Translations under genes and position numbers: made by a program
NCBI RefSeq assembly: GCF_947242115.1
Contig: NC_074715.1
Coordinates: 30,143,827 to 30,207,826 of the forward strand
Source: Biomphalaria glabrata
Taxonomy: Eukaryota > Mollusca > Gastropoda > Planorbidae
DNA: 64,000 nucleotides
Reading direction: 5' to 3'
Notes under the pieces: model-generated
Databases searched by the model: none
The model's input: only the letters and a program-made list of their open reading frames with translations
Told to the model about the DNA's origin: nothing
Part shown: piece by piece, positions 1 to 11,439 of the stretch
Layout of the letters: each line of letters opens with the position of its first letter
Position numbering within the stretch: the first letter of the stretch is position 1

Positions 1-119
1 TACTATCCGGTTTACTATCCGGTAGTGATATCCGACCGGAGCCGAATAGCACCGGATAGTAAAAAATGCCGGATATTCGGCAGAAGCCGGAGCCGGAGGG
101 ACTATCCGGTGCACCCCTA
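1..119. mobile_element. Terminal part of a DNA transposon, probably hAT-like
   Basis: The stretch is built from inverted and direct copies of the words CCGGATAGT/ACTATCCGG and GCCGGAGCCGGA and ends in CCGGTGCACCCCTA, which reads like a transposon terminus. It is much more GC-rich than its surroundings and stops exactly where the satellite begins. The other end lies left of the window, so neither a transposase nor a target-site duplication can be checked. The hAT assignment is an inference from the style of the terminus. Confidence 0.45.
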
Positions 120-1183
120 ATATGTGGGCATAGTATACAAAGATCATATGTAGCCATAGTATACCAAGATCATATGTAGACATAGTATACCAAGATCATA
201 TGTGACATAGTATACCAAGATCATATGTAGACATAGTATACCAAGATCATATGTAGACATAGTATACAGAGATCATATGTAGACATAGTATACCAAGATC
301 ATATGTAGACATAGTATACTAAGATCATATGTGACATAGTATACCAAGATCATATGTAGACATAGTATACCAAGATCATATGTAGACATAGTATACCAAG
401 ATCATATGTGACATAGTATACCAAGATCATATGTAGACAAAGTATACCAAGATCATATGTAGACATAGTATACCAAGATCATATGTAGACATAGTATACC
501 AAGATCATATGTGACATAGTATACCAAGATCATATGTAGACATAGTATACCAAGATCATATGTAGACATAGTATACCAAGATCATATGTGACATAGTATA
601 CCAAGATCATATGTGGGCATAGTATACCAAGATCATATATGTAGACATAGTATACCAAGATCATATGTGACATAGTGTACCAAGATCATATGTGACATAG
701 TATACCAAGATCATATGTAGACATAGTATACCAAGATCATATGTAGACATAGTATACCAAGATCATATGTGACATAGTATACCAAGATCATATGTGGGCA
801 TAGTATACCAAGATCATATATGTAGACATAGTATACCAAGATCATATGTGACATAGTATACCAAGATCATATGTGACATAGTATACCAAGATCATATGTA
901 GACATAGTATACCAAGATCATATGTAGACATAGTATACCAAGATCATATGTGGGCATAGTATACCAAGATCATATGTGACATAGTATACCAAGATCATAT
1001 GTGACATAGTATACCAAGATTATATGTAGACATAGTATACCAAGATCATATGTAGACATAGTATACCAATATCATATGTGACATAGTATACCAAGATCAT
1101 ATTTGACATAGTATAGCAAGATCATATGTGACATAGTATACCAAGATTATATGTGACATAGTATACCAAGATCATATGTAGAC
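120..1183. repeat. 25/26-bp satellite array, about 41 copies
   Basis: Tandem units contain the palindromes CATATG and GTATAC. Three main variants differ after ATATGT: AGACATAG (26 bp), GACATAG (25 bp) and GGGCATAG (26 bp). The variants recur in a fixed order: the block starting with GTGGGC at 613 is repeated from 794 (181 bp later) and again, one unit shorter, near 950. The array is therefore a higher-order repeat. It has no coding content. Confidence 0.95.
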
Positions 1184-1289
1184 TCTAGTGTTACGATGGA
1201 GACTAAACATTTTCCTCGATAAAGATTTGATAACAACTTCACTGGAACTCAGGTAATAAAATTGTAACTTGAATTTGAATAGTCTTAGA

Positions 1290-2612
1290 CTGTGACATCC
1301 TTTGTACTGAGAAATCTTCACGGACTGTGACTTCTTCACTGACTGTAACATATTCACTGACTGTGACAGACATCTTTAGTGACTGTAAAATCTTCACTGA
1401 CTCTGATTGTGACATCATCACTTACTGCAACATTTATAATGCCTGTGAGTGTGACATCTTCAATGACTGTAACATTTTCACTGACTATATCTTCACTGAC
1501 TGTAATATCTTCACTGACTGTAATATCTTCACTGACTTTAATATCTTCACTCACTACAGTCACTACATCTTCACTGACTTTAATATCTCCACTGACTACA
1601 TCTTCACTGACTTTAATATCTTCACTCACTACAGTCACTACATCTTCACTGACTTTAATATCTCCACTGACTACATCTTCACTGACTGTAATATCTCCAC
1701 TGACTGTAATATCTTCACTGACTTTAATATCTTCACTGACTGTAATATCTTCACTGACTGTAATATCTCCACTGACTGTAATATCTTCATTGACTGTAAT
1801 ATCTCCACTGACTGTAATATCTTCACTGACTGTAATATCTCCACTGACTGTAATATCTTCACTGACTGTCTTCACTGACTGTAATATCTTCACTGACTGT
1901 AATATCTTCACTGACTGTAATATCTTCACTGACTGTAATATCTCCACTGACTGTAATATCTCCACTGACTGTAATATCTCCACTGACTGTAATATCTTCA
2001 CTGACTGTAATATCTTCTCTGACTGTAATATCTTCACTGACTACAGTCACTACATCTCCACTGACTGTAATATCTTCATTGACTGTAATATCTCCACTGA
2101 CTGTAATATCTCCACTGACTGTAATATCTCCACTGACTGTAATATCTCCACTGACTGTAATATCTCCACTGACTGTAATATCTTCACTGACTACAGTCAC
2201 TACATCTCCACTGACTATAATATCTCCACTGACTGTAATATCTTCACTGACTGTAATATCTTCACTGACTACAGTCACTTCATCTCCACTGACTGTAATA
2301 TCTCCACTGTCTGTAATATCTCCACTGACTGTAAGATCTTCACTGACTACAGTCACTACATCTCCACTGACTAATATCTCCACTGACTGTAATATCTCCA
2401 CTGACTGTAAGATCTCCACTGACTATAATATCTCCACTGATTGAAATATCTTCACTCACTACAGTCACTACATCTTCACTGACTTTAATATCTCCACTGA
2501 CTACATCTTCACTGACTGTAATATCTTCACTGACTAACATTTTCACTGACTGTAACATCTTCACTGAGTGTGACATCTTTATTTGAGATGACTTCTTCAA
2601 TGAATATTACAT
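1290..2612. repeat. 18-bp satellite array (about 70 units)
   Basis: The unit is TGTAATATCTTCACTGAC with a common TTC/TCC variant. Because 18 is a multiple of three and the unit lacks stops in several frames, long open frames appear on both strands (for example + 1379-2374, - 1354-2037, - 1859-2419) and translate to six-residue repeats. A compound block containing CACTACAGTCACTACATC recurs at about 1549, 1621 and 2451. Both edges decay into diverged units. I treat it as non-coding satellite. Confidence 0.92.
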
Positions 2613-2988
2613 CTAGTACTGGTACAGCTGATCATTAACACTACTGACTCTTGGAAGGTGTACATATTTCCATAGTTTTAATTAACTCTTAATCCCCGTA
2701 AGTATTTTCCACGTTCCAACGGAATTATTCATTTTGCTCATTAGTATTTCACTAACATGTTTTAATTTAACTTTTTGATTTAACTTTTTCGTTTGTTATC
2801 ACATATTGTTTTCTTTGGTCTAGAGTTCAATTGAAAAGCATGCTCTATGGATAGAACACAAAGTCACTTTTATAAAATCAAACAGTCATTTCATTTGATG
2901 AGGTCAAATCATCGAAGGTATCGTCAATTAGGAGAGAAAGAGTTAAAAGAGACTTTTCTAGAATATCCAGAACAAGTAGGCCGATGAA

Positions 2989-3118
2989 AATGATCTGTAA
3001 CACAAAATGAGCTAGGCTTTTAATGATCTGTAACACAAATGAGCTAAGCTTTTAATGATCTGTAACACAAATGAGCTAGGCTTTTAATGATCTGTAACAC
3101 AAATGAGCTAGGCTTTTT
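2989..3118. repeat. 32-bp minisatellite, 4 copies
   Basis: Four nearly identical units contain GATCTGTAACACAAATGAGC. The first and last differ by one A/T insertion, and one unit has AAGC in place of AGGC. Confidence 0.93.
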
Positions 3119-3697
3119 ATGTTTGGTTCATTAAAGCTCTAAAGCTCGAAAAAGATTACGGTAGTAATTATGGATTCATTTTTTTATAAAGAGAATTTGA
3201 TAAGGATGCAATTACAACTTCATCATTTCTCAACCTTTAAACTTTTAAAAATCACAATCTAAGATCTGATTGGTTTCCTTTTTAATGAAACACATTTCAT
3301 GTATGATACAAATAACAGCCTGTATGCTTTCTCTATACATATGTTGGAAAAGTGGTAATAAAGGAGTGACGTGTCTCAAAAAAACTAGTCATCAATCCTA
3401 GTGGTCAAATGTTGCGAACATCAGTGTATACAGAGACTTGCCAGGCGTCTTTTTTTATCCACTTGCTTCCCTTGGTGGTTGTAATTAAGACAGCATTTTA
3501 AACAAATTTGTCCAGACCTGATGAAGGCGACTATGGTCTGGTCTTAATAGAAACTAGTCTAGCAATTATAATTATGATTAATATTTGCGTTTTGTTACGA
3601 GATAAATGCGATAAAATTATGACACGGAGAAATAAATGTGCCTCAGATCTCACTCTGTCGTAAGAACCTACAGTCTTTTCTGGTCAGGACTGGCACA

Positions 3698-3785
3698 CAG
3701 CTAGTGTGTCTGTGTCTTCTTACAGCTAGTGTGTCTGTCTTCTTACAGCTAGTGTGTCTGTCTTCTTACAGCTAGTGTGTCTGTC
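3698..3785. repeat. 23-bp minisatellite, 4 copies
   Basis: Units contain CAGCTAGTGTGTCTGTCTTC; the first copy has an extra GT. Confidence 0.92.
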
Positions 3786-4064
3786 TTGGTGCATCTCTTG
3801 TAGGCCTATATATGGTTTTTCTAGAACTTAAAGATAATTTTAGGTTTAATTACAGGAGGCAAAAAGATGTATAAGGTTGATGACATACAAAAATAATAAT
3901 TATCAGGAATACACGGCCCTGTCTTCCCCTGGCCGTGCTTAACTCTAAAAGAAACAAAAACCACACACACACACACACGATAGGGGCAGAGGGTGTTAAT
4001 ATAGTATACGGAACATTCAGACAAGTTTCATAGGCCGAAAGTATGTAAGGAACATACATATATT

Positions 4065-4135
4065 CATAGGCCTACCGATATATACATAGGCCTCCAGATA
4101 TATACATAGGCCTCCAAATATATACATAGACCTAC
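4065..4135. repeat. 20-bp minisatellite, about 3.5 copies
   Basis: Units of the form CATAGGCCTCCAGATATATA with single-base variants. Confidence 0.85.
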
Positions 4136-4779
4136 ATCTTACATTGTGTTTTATATTTAGATGGTTTGGTAGAGTGAATGCAGTTCTATAAATCAGTGTA
4201 CATTGTTAACCACTGTTTTTAAACTTTCTTTTTTTTTCATTGCCTTTAATTAGACACTTAATCTAAAATGTTAATAACCTTATCTAGGCCAGTCTATTTC
4301 CTTAGCATTACCGTTACCTACATACGCTTTGTTATGTAGAATCGTGTACATTCTCAAAATATATAGACCTATATGTATAGTTGTATCTACCACACACCCA
4401 TCAGTAGCATGACATATCTATCACCATGTATTATGTATGATAAATCAACCCTTTTTTTTATTCTTTCTCTCTATGACAGGTTCAAACAAAGCCTTTCTTT
4501 TGTGTGTAATTATCGATCACAAAGATTGATAGATTCCAAACCAGACAAGTAGCACAGTGTTCACGTTGTACAGATAGTCATGCTCAGGTCACGTGACTTA
4601 GAATTACATGCATTCATAAAATGTAAACTGTCAAACGTCGGAATGGATTAGACAGAACAAGGCTTCTAGAGTTGACAAACACAAGTAGCTAGCTGACCAA
4701 AGAGAACAATGCAGCTACCGAATATATGCAGACTATTCACAAGTTTAGGTCACTCTTAAGTGGATCATCTACTGCATTG

Positions 4780-4925
4780 TACGTCTCAGAAGTGCCTCCA
4801 GGATGAAGATTTATCAAATCCTGGCAAAAACCTCCCGAAGGCTGGCAGGAGATGACGGCGTCCTGAATTTGAATTCAGCATCATCGTGGCGCCAGTCCAG
4901 AGTCTATTACACAGACAGCAATCCA
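4780..4925 (-). mobile_element. Relic of tRNA-derived SINE (family B)
   Basis: Shares the order CCTCCCG...GGCAGG...TTGAATTCAGCATCATCG...CAGTCCAG with the better copy at 6946-7112. The B-box-like segment is badly decayed, so this is an old copy. Confidence 0.5.
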
Positions 4926-5652
4926 TTTCATTCTAATGGACCAATTCATTTTACGTAGACTGTTGTGCAGATAATATTGTGTAGCTTTTGTCTTTAGTTG
5001 GCCATCTATTTATAGTCTTGTGCTTCACTTTACATGTAAAGCTTATCCTCAATGGACTATCACTACTGAAGTCATAAATTCAGTTCAAACTAAATCAAGC
5101 AGCATTAAATCTTATCAGCTCAGTCTAAAGCAGTGTCAACAAGCCACCTGTATACATCTAAAGTGCATATTTCTTTGTGCTCTATTGTTTTGTAGAACTG
5201 ACTCCTGTCATATTTGTTTCGTTTCTTAATTAATTTTCACTTTTTTCTTTCGGCACATTTACGTGCAGTACTTCTTGAGAGGATTACAACTTTGGAATCA
5301 ACAAGGAAGTCCCATCTATTTATGTTTAACCTTGTGGCTAAAAACGTGCAGAGCGGATAAAAAAAAAGATTTATAGTTGGCAAACTGTTCAAGCCAGTCT
5401 TATTGTGAACTGGATAACCTTTTCATCCATCATAATAATAAGACTATTTGAAAAGTCACAACCTCAGATTATTCCTAACAAATTTTAAACAGTTTTTGTG
5501 ACAAATTTCTTACAGTGCAAATATGAAACTAAAAGACTGACAAATATATTAATTACAGGTTCAGTTTGTAGATCTAACTATGGTCGACTAAGCGTCGATC
5601 GAAACTTTAATAAAAATAAAAACTATAGATATGCATAACTAATAAGAAAAAT

Positions 5653-8600
5653 ATGGCTGGTGAACATATAGATAAGTGCAATGTGCCAGAGAAGGAGATT
5701 AAGTTTGGATCACTTGACACCCATACGATGCAAAGGTCTCGCTCTTTAAACGAATTACCAGGTCACCATAGGGTTACCATACTAAAACGACAGGATACAG
5801 AAAGAACAAAAGCTCGTTTGGAAGCCGTTGCAGCTGGTATGGAGGAATTAAAACACTTAAGAAAACAGCACCAGCAGAGGATGGAAGAAACTCTATGCGA
5901 GTCGTCTAAGAAACAACAAGACCATACCACAGAGCTGGTCCATCGGCATAGACCTAATGAAAGGCATCGCACTAGTATGCCGTCCTTTTATCAAGAAAGG
6001 AATCATAAATACGCTCGAGATTATCCCGAGAATAATGTAGCTCATGATAAAAGCAAGCATCAAAGAAACAACCCACAGCGTGATTTAGACCATAAAAGAA
6101 ACCCTTCCCAAAGTCCTGTAGAAAGCTTAAGACAAAATCGAACAGACACACAAAATAATGCGAGACAGTACAATACTAATTCAGATATAGTAACGCCACA
6201 AACAAACAGACCACAAGAAATTCAAAAGGTGTGTGACTTTGACCACCGACAGGGGAAACATCAAGATGCTCCAATGGAGTACGCAAGAACTCAAAACGAC
6301 GACCAGCTTAGAAGCCGCAAACAGCAAAATGAATACATGCATTCAGTTGTATGTGTTCAATCTGAACCGAAAGTAAGAGTATCAAATAATCAAACTGCTG
6401 CTAGAAAAGAAAGAACAAGTAGCCAAGATTATTTAAATTCTCAAAACAATAATAGGTGTCAAAATGTAACTTTTCAAGATTGTTCAATAGTTTCTAATGA
6501 TTCGAGACAGCGAAGTGCAAACATTTCTGACTATTCCCAACAGCGTGGTCACAATAAACCATTCTACCCTACCACCGCACCAATATCTCATTCAAAGGAG
6601 CGATGTTCCTCACTCAATAAAAGTGTAAATCAAATGAAAGAACACACCTCCAACGTTCCAATAATACAGGTCAGTGCCAAATTTACTCCCAGACCTTTAT
6701 ATATTATTCTGTATATTGGTTATTTTCAATATTTTGAGGATAAAAACATTTCGTTTTAAAAAAGAATCGTTTCGGTAAACAAAATATTCACTGGAAGGGA
6801 AGGAATTTAAGCACTGAACAAAACCAGTCTGTCGTTACATAAAGGCCTTGAATACAACATAGATGTAAGGCATTTCAAGAGAAGCAAAATATTTGAATTG
6901 GTTTGAAGAGAAAGGAAAGTTTTGAGCTTTAAATGTGTGTAAAATGTTTTACATGTTTTGGATGTTCCTTCAGAGTTAAAGATAATTTACTTCTTAGTCT
7001 AAACCTCCCGTAGACGACGGGGTCTGGCAGCGGGCAGGGTTTGAACCCGGCACCATCGATAAGTCCGAATGACAGTCCAGCGCGCAAACCTCACGACCAG
7101 GCAGCCATCCAAATTAATGAAATAGCTTAATGTTGAGGGGGGGGGGTATGATTGAAGTTTTCTGTTGAACACCGTTCAGAAATATTGCAAATGATCAATT
7201 CTAGGCCTAGCCCTAGCCCAAAGCAGGTTATCTGACCATGCAAATGATCAATTCTAGGCCTAGCCCTAGCCCAAAGCAAGTTATCTGACCATGCAAATGA
7301 TCAATTCTAGGCCTAGCCCTAGCCCAAAGCAAGTTATCTAACCATCATTCTTTTTATGTTCATAATGGTAAATTTCTAATAATATAGGTAGGCCTGTGTT
7401 CAATCTGGGCATAATTATGTATTTTATGACCTAACTTTGTTTTGAAAATATTTCAATGTATAAATTGGCGTGTGTTAAAAAAAAACAACATGGTCCTAAC
7501 TGACAACAAAGTTTCGACATGTCCTTTAGCAGACATAGGAATGATTGGTATTTTTTTTTTAAATAAAACTTTGAAGATTCTAAAATGTTCACTGTAACAG
7601 TAAGTAAATGTTTTACTTTCAGACCCCAACCAACTTTTCCTCTACTTCGTCATGGTCAGAAGAGGACAGGCGTGCAACAATCTACACAAGTTCATCGCAT
7701 AGGTCTCCCAATCTTAATCGACAGATCAAAACTTCAGTGTCACTGTCACCTCAGAGAAAGTACGCTTCTAACAAAGTTTGTGGAGACAATACTTGTGGAG
7801 ACAATAATTGTGGAGGCAATACTTGTGGGAACAATAATTGTGGAGTGAAGTTAAAGGAGCCCAATACGTTTCACAAAGCACAAAACTTGGATGCATCTGG
7901 TACTAGAGATCACTGTCACGTGGTGCTGTCTGTAAACGAGAGCGACCCTAACCATCAAAACAAAAGGGCACCTATAAAACAGATGGCGCACTATGACGAT
8001 AATTCTGCCTCCATTGCCAGGCATAAGGACTACGATCACAAACTATCTCAATTTCTAATGCAACAAAGTAATCAACGGTTTTCTAGGGGGAGAACTCAGT
8101 CAGTTCACGAAAACTTTTATTACTTTCCGACACGTACAGATAATAGCAATATCTCAACTAATCAGAAAGACGATTCTAAAGTAATCAAAAGAGCTTCACC
8201 ACAGCAATACAATACAGACAATTTGAACAGCAGATCGTTACAGAATAATTGTGTGAATTCAGACTGTGTGCTTTCTGTCCCTAGCGAGGCGAATAAAAAT
8301 TCTAAACTCAGTGAGCAACGCTTCCTGAACACTTCATCTAGTCACAAAAGTTTTTCTTGGGAAGAGCTTCTAGTAGCTGTTGGACTCAGTAAAAAAGAAA
8401 CGCAAATTAATCGTGAAAATAGCAGAGAATCTATTTTTAATGACACCATAGATTTAGATGACTGTCAAAGCAAGTTAACCACTACCGGTACTAGCACAAA
8501 CACAAATACTTTGGAAGACGTCAAGAAAAATGATGATGAAAGCAGGAGTTCCTATAAACTTGGCTTGGCTAAACCCTACAGAAGTCAGTCTTTCTCCATC

Positions 8601-10076
8601 CAAGTGGAACCCTCTCGAAATGTGCAATACCCCGACGAAGTGCATTTGCAAAGCAAGCCTATTTTTAACTGGATTGGTATTTCAAGGCACCCGAGTTTAA
8701 GTACAATCAGCTCAAAAATACTAAACCCACTTCATGAAGTGGATCTCAGATCTATGAACCAACCAGGCCCAGTGCATGCAGTAACATTACAATATGCTGG
8801 ACTGACTACCAGGCACATGTCTCTGGGAACCATTCCAAGTATTTCACATACAAACTGCAGGAATGAAGAATTGCACTCGACTATGCAGAAGTCTGACTTA
8901 ACTGGCAAAGCTCATTTAGCATTTGAAATGTTTAAACTACAAAAAGATTCTCCAATCTCGAAAGTGTCTCATCCGGAACCTCGTCACAGTTTCAATCCAA
9001 AAGACCTCAGATTGTCTGGCAATAGGTCTCATGACGTAGATTTAAAGACTCAACCTCTGCATGACCTACAGACTTCATCCTGTTTAATGAACAACAAACC
9101 AAACACTATGTTGTCTGTCCCCTTTGATGATATTAACTCGCCTACATCTGTCGCACAAACCAGGTCCCACAATGCAACATCTACTTTCTCCCCTAAAATG
9201 TCTCCGATTAAAACTATCGTTGAAGACTGTGAAGACGTGTTTGAAAACTGTCTCCAGTTGATTACACCTCTCATCAAACCCAGGAGTCTTTCAGACACAG
9301 CGGACACATCAAAGTGTAGGAATCAACACAATGCCTCGTCCATCCTGAAGACATCCGCCCATTTATCAGACTCGAGACAAGAAACGACAGAAATGAAAAT
9401 CGTTACTGTAATAGATGTCTCCATGTTGGCAGGTGTACCAACAGATAGCAACAGTTCTAACCGTGCTGATGTCGAAAGCATGTATTCAGACTTCAGATCT
9501 TCATCGTCTAATTCCGCAACACTGACCTTGAATGCTGGTGACGTAGTGGTTGTAGAGGGCACTGCCTCACAGAAAACAAAGGCTGATACTCAGTCCAGGG
9601 ACAACAACTCTGTCAGCAGTGGAACTCTCAAAATTGACAGTGCATATAGCAATAACTCGTTTCAAGAGTTGGAGCAAAGTCAAAGTGAACTCAGCAAAAG
9701 CCAAACTGATCCTGGCCTCTTCTCGACACTAGATGGGAACACCGACACATCTTGTGGGAAGGAATGTAAACCACATATACTGGTCAATTCTAATGTCTTT
9801 CAGCAGACACCATCTGAATTATTTACACAAGTTTCCTGTAGTGTAATGACACCAGCCAACGTACAGTCTTTCCATAACATTGTCACGTCTAGATCTACAG
9901 AAAGGATAGATGACGCTACGACAATCATGAACGAACAGACCCGCAACCCAATTAGCGATCAAACTGATACTGATAAAGAATCTTTAGCCTTGGAGAAAAC
10001 AAAACAAGGTCAATGTGATATTAAATTACTATCTCCTCCAAAAAAGAGACAACCATTTAAACAAACTGATGTTTGA
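5653..10076 (+). CDS. Two-exon gene for an unrecognised 1156-aa disordered protein
   Basis: Exon 1 is 5653-6669 and exon 2 is 7623-10076. The intron (6670-7622) starts CAG|GTCAGT and ends TTTTACTTTCAG, and the phase is 0 on both sides. An in-frame stop at 5626-5628 supports the chosen start. Residues about 45-85 are charged and probably helical or coiled coil (LEAVAAGMEELKHLRKQHQQ). The rest of exon 1 is rich in Q, N, R and H. Exon 2 is rich in S, T, N and D. Residues about 392-413 are four and a half copies of a CG(D/G/N)N(T/N) pentapeptide from a 15-bp repeat. No signal peptide, membrane segment or catalytic motif is visible. It faces DNAI3 tail to tail. The splice-consistent, 817-codon second exon makes it a real gene. 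The function is unknown; a cytoskeletal or centrosomal scaffold is only a guess from composition. Confidence 0.8.
6946..7112 (-). mobile_element. tRNA-derived SINE, family B, in the intron of the 1156-aa gene
   Basis: In reverse orientation it has a tRNA-like head with a good B box (GGGTTTGAACCC on the + strand) next to CGCGCAAACC...CAGGCAGCC. Its tail ends in the ACATGTTTTGGATGTTCC segment shared with other copies in this window. It lies wholly inside the intron and does not touch the splice sites. Confidence 0.7.
7187..7345. repeat. 53-bp minisatellite, 3 copies, intronic
   Basis: Three head-to-tail units containing TTCTAGGCCTAGCCCTAGCC differ at only one or two positions. They sit between a G-run (about 7137-7146) and the 3' splice site of the intron. 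Confidence 0.95.
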
Positions 10077-10086
10077 TTGTGTTGTT

Positions 10087-10092
10087 AATAAA
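10087..10092 (+). terminator. Poly(A) signal AATAAA of the 1156-aa gene
   Basis: A canonical AATAAA lies 11 bases after the stop codon. The 3' UTR would be very short, so a later AATAAA may be used instead. Confidence 0.45.
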
Positions 10093-11439
10093 AATTACAT
10101 TTTTTTCATTAATGATTTTTTTAAAAACAGGTTCTGAGATCAATCTCAAGCATGTAATTTAACAGTGGATTTCACTTAATCATTAAAACAAATTTTACAT
10201 TAAATGAAGTTAGTCAACCATTAAAAATTAATATGCTTTTTAAAATGTTGGGCCAAAAATGTTTTAATTATTGTGATTTGTGATTATATCTTTGGATTAT
10301 TAAAGGAAACTCTATTGATGTATATTTATTACATTGTATATTTATTAATTTATATTTTTTATATTAAAATTTTACTTATTAACTGTATGCTGAAAGTCAT
10401 AAGCCCTGTTTGAAATTACATATTACAGAATTGTGATATTTATTTTGTAGATTAAAATTTACTAGATTTCATCTCATTCCATAAATTGTTATATATCATT
10501 ACATAGCTTGCATTTAGCTATCAAATCTGTTACACATATGTTGGGTGGTAAGCGACTCATTTTCTTTGCATACCACTAGGATGACTGCGCTGTCATGTGA
10601 TATGTGCTCTGTACTGTGTTCAAAGCCTGCTGCTGCCATCCTGGTGGAGGATTAGGCTAGGATGTTATAATCTTCAGGAATAAAAAAACACCTAAAACAT
10701 GTTTTAAAAAATTAACATAACACTCATAAAAGTCTTGAGATTTGAAAGAATATTTGTGATTTATAAGACAAATAAAATATGTAAAAGAAAAAATTAAGTT
10801 CTTCATAAAATATATTTTATAAATTCATAAACAAAATACAAACAACCAAGTAATACTTTTTATTTTATTATATAAATTCAAATGAAGAAATTAAAAAAAA
10901 AACATGTTCATTTTAAACAATTTTGTTATTTTGTGTGCCTGTAAGTTTTGGACGGAATTGATAGTTCAGTAAGGAATAAAAAGTCAGAGAGAATTCACTG
11001 AGTTAAAATAGCCAGAACTAAAATGGAAATCTGCTTTAAAGGTGAAAAAAATTTGTATCAGATTCAAAACATTTCCTGTAACCTAGTTTTTAAAATATAT
11101 TTTGCTCTACATTGTTACTTCCTTCCAATTCTTTCAATAACGTATTCTTATAAAGACATTTTATGTTTATTTCAAATAGTATATATAGCGAGATCAAATT
11201 AAACAAATCAAATTAAATTTTAAAACAAATATAAACAAATTTGTCAATTAATTTTAAAATCTATTAAAAATACATTCTCGAATAAAAATGTACCTTATAA
11301 ATATACATTGCTGTGTGTTCAATAGTGTACATGTCCCAGTCAGATAATTATTTTTATAAATTTAAACTCTATATATACACAACCAAGGATAAAGAGATGT
11401 ATTTACACATTTTAAAATGAGTACATTCTTATAAAACAT
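10093..11439. other. AT-rich interval between convergent genes
   Basis: Holds the 3' flanks of both genes and one family-B SINE. On the minus strand, an AATAAA complement (TTTATT at about 11166-11171) could be the DNAI3 poly(A) signal. Nothing else is supported. Confidence 0.5.
10535..10705 (+). mobile_element. tRNA-derived SINE, family B
   Basis: Plus-oriented copy: a tRNA-like head with decayed A and B boxes (GTGTTCAAAGCC), then CATCCTGGTGGAGGATTAGG and the ACCTAAAACATGTTTT tail segment found inverted at 6946-7112. Confidence 0.6.

Larger units (their letters stand above)
2613..5652. other. Intergenic region upstream of the 1156-aa gene
   Basis: No supported gene. It holds three short minisatellites (2989-3118, 3698-3785, 4065-4135), a CA run near 3962-3978 and a SINE relic (about 4780-4925). 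The few short open frames have no codon or splice support. An in-frame stop at 5626-5628 bounds the coding region of the next gene. Confidence 0.6.

Noticed and set aside
120-1183. Regular short repeats as a possible CRISPR array
   Set aside because: Units are contiguous with no unique spacers, no cas genes, and the window is animal DNA.
1327-2444. Several overlapping open frames of 120-331 codons as protein genes
   Set aside because: All are produced by an 18-bp satellite without stops in several frames; equal frames on both strands and no splice or start evidence.
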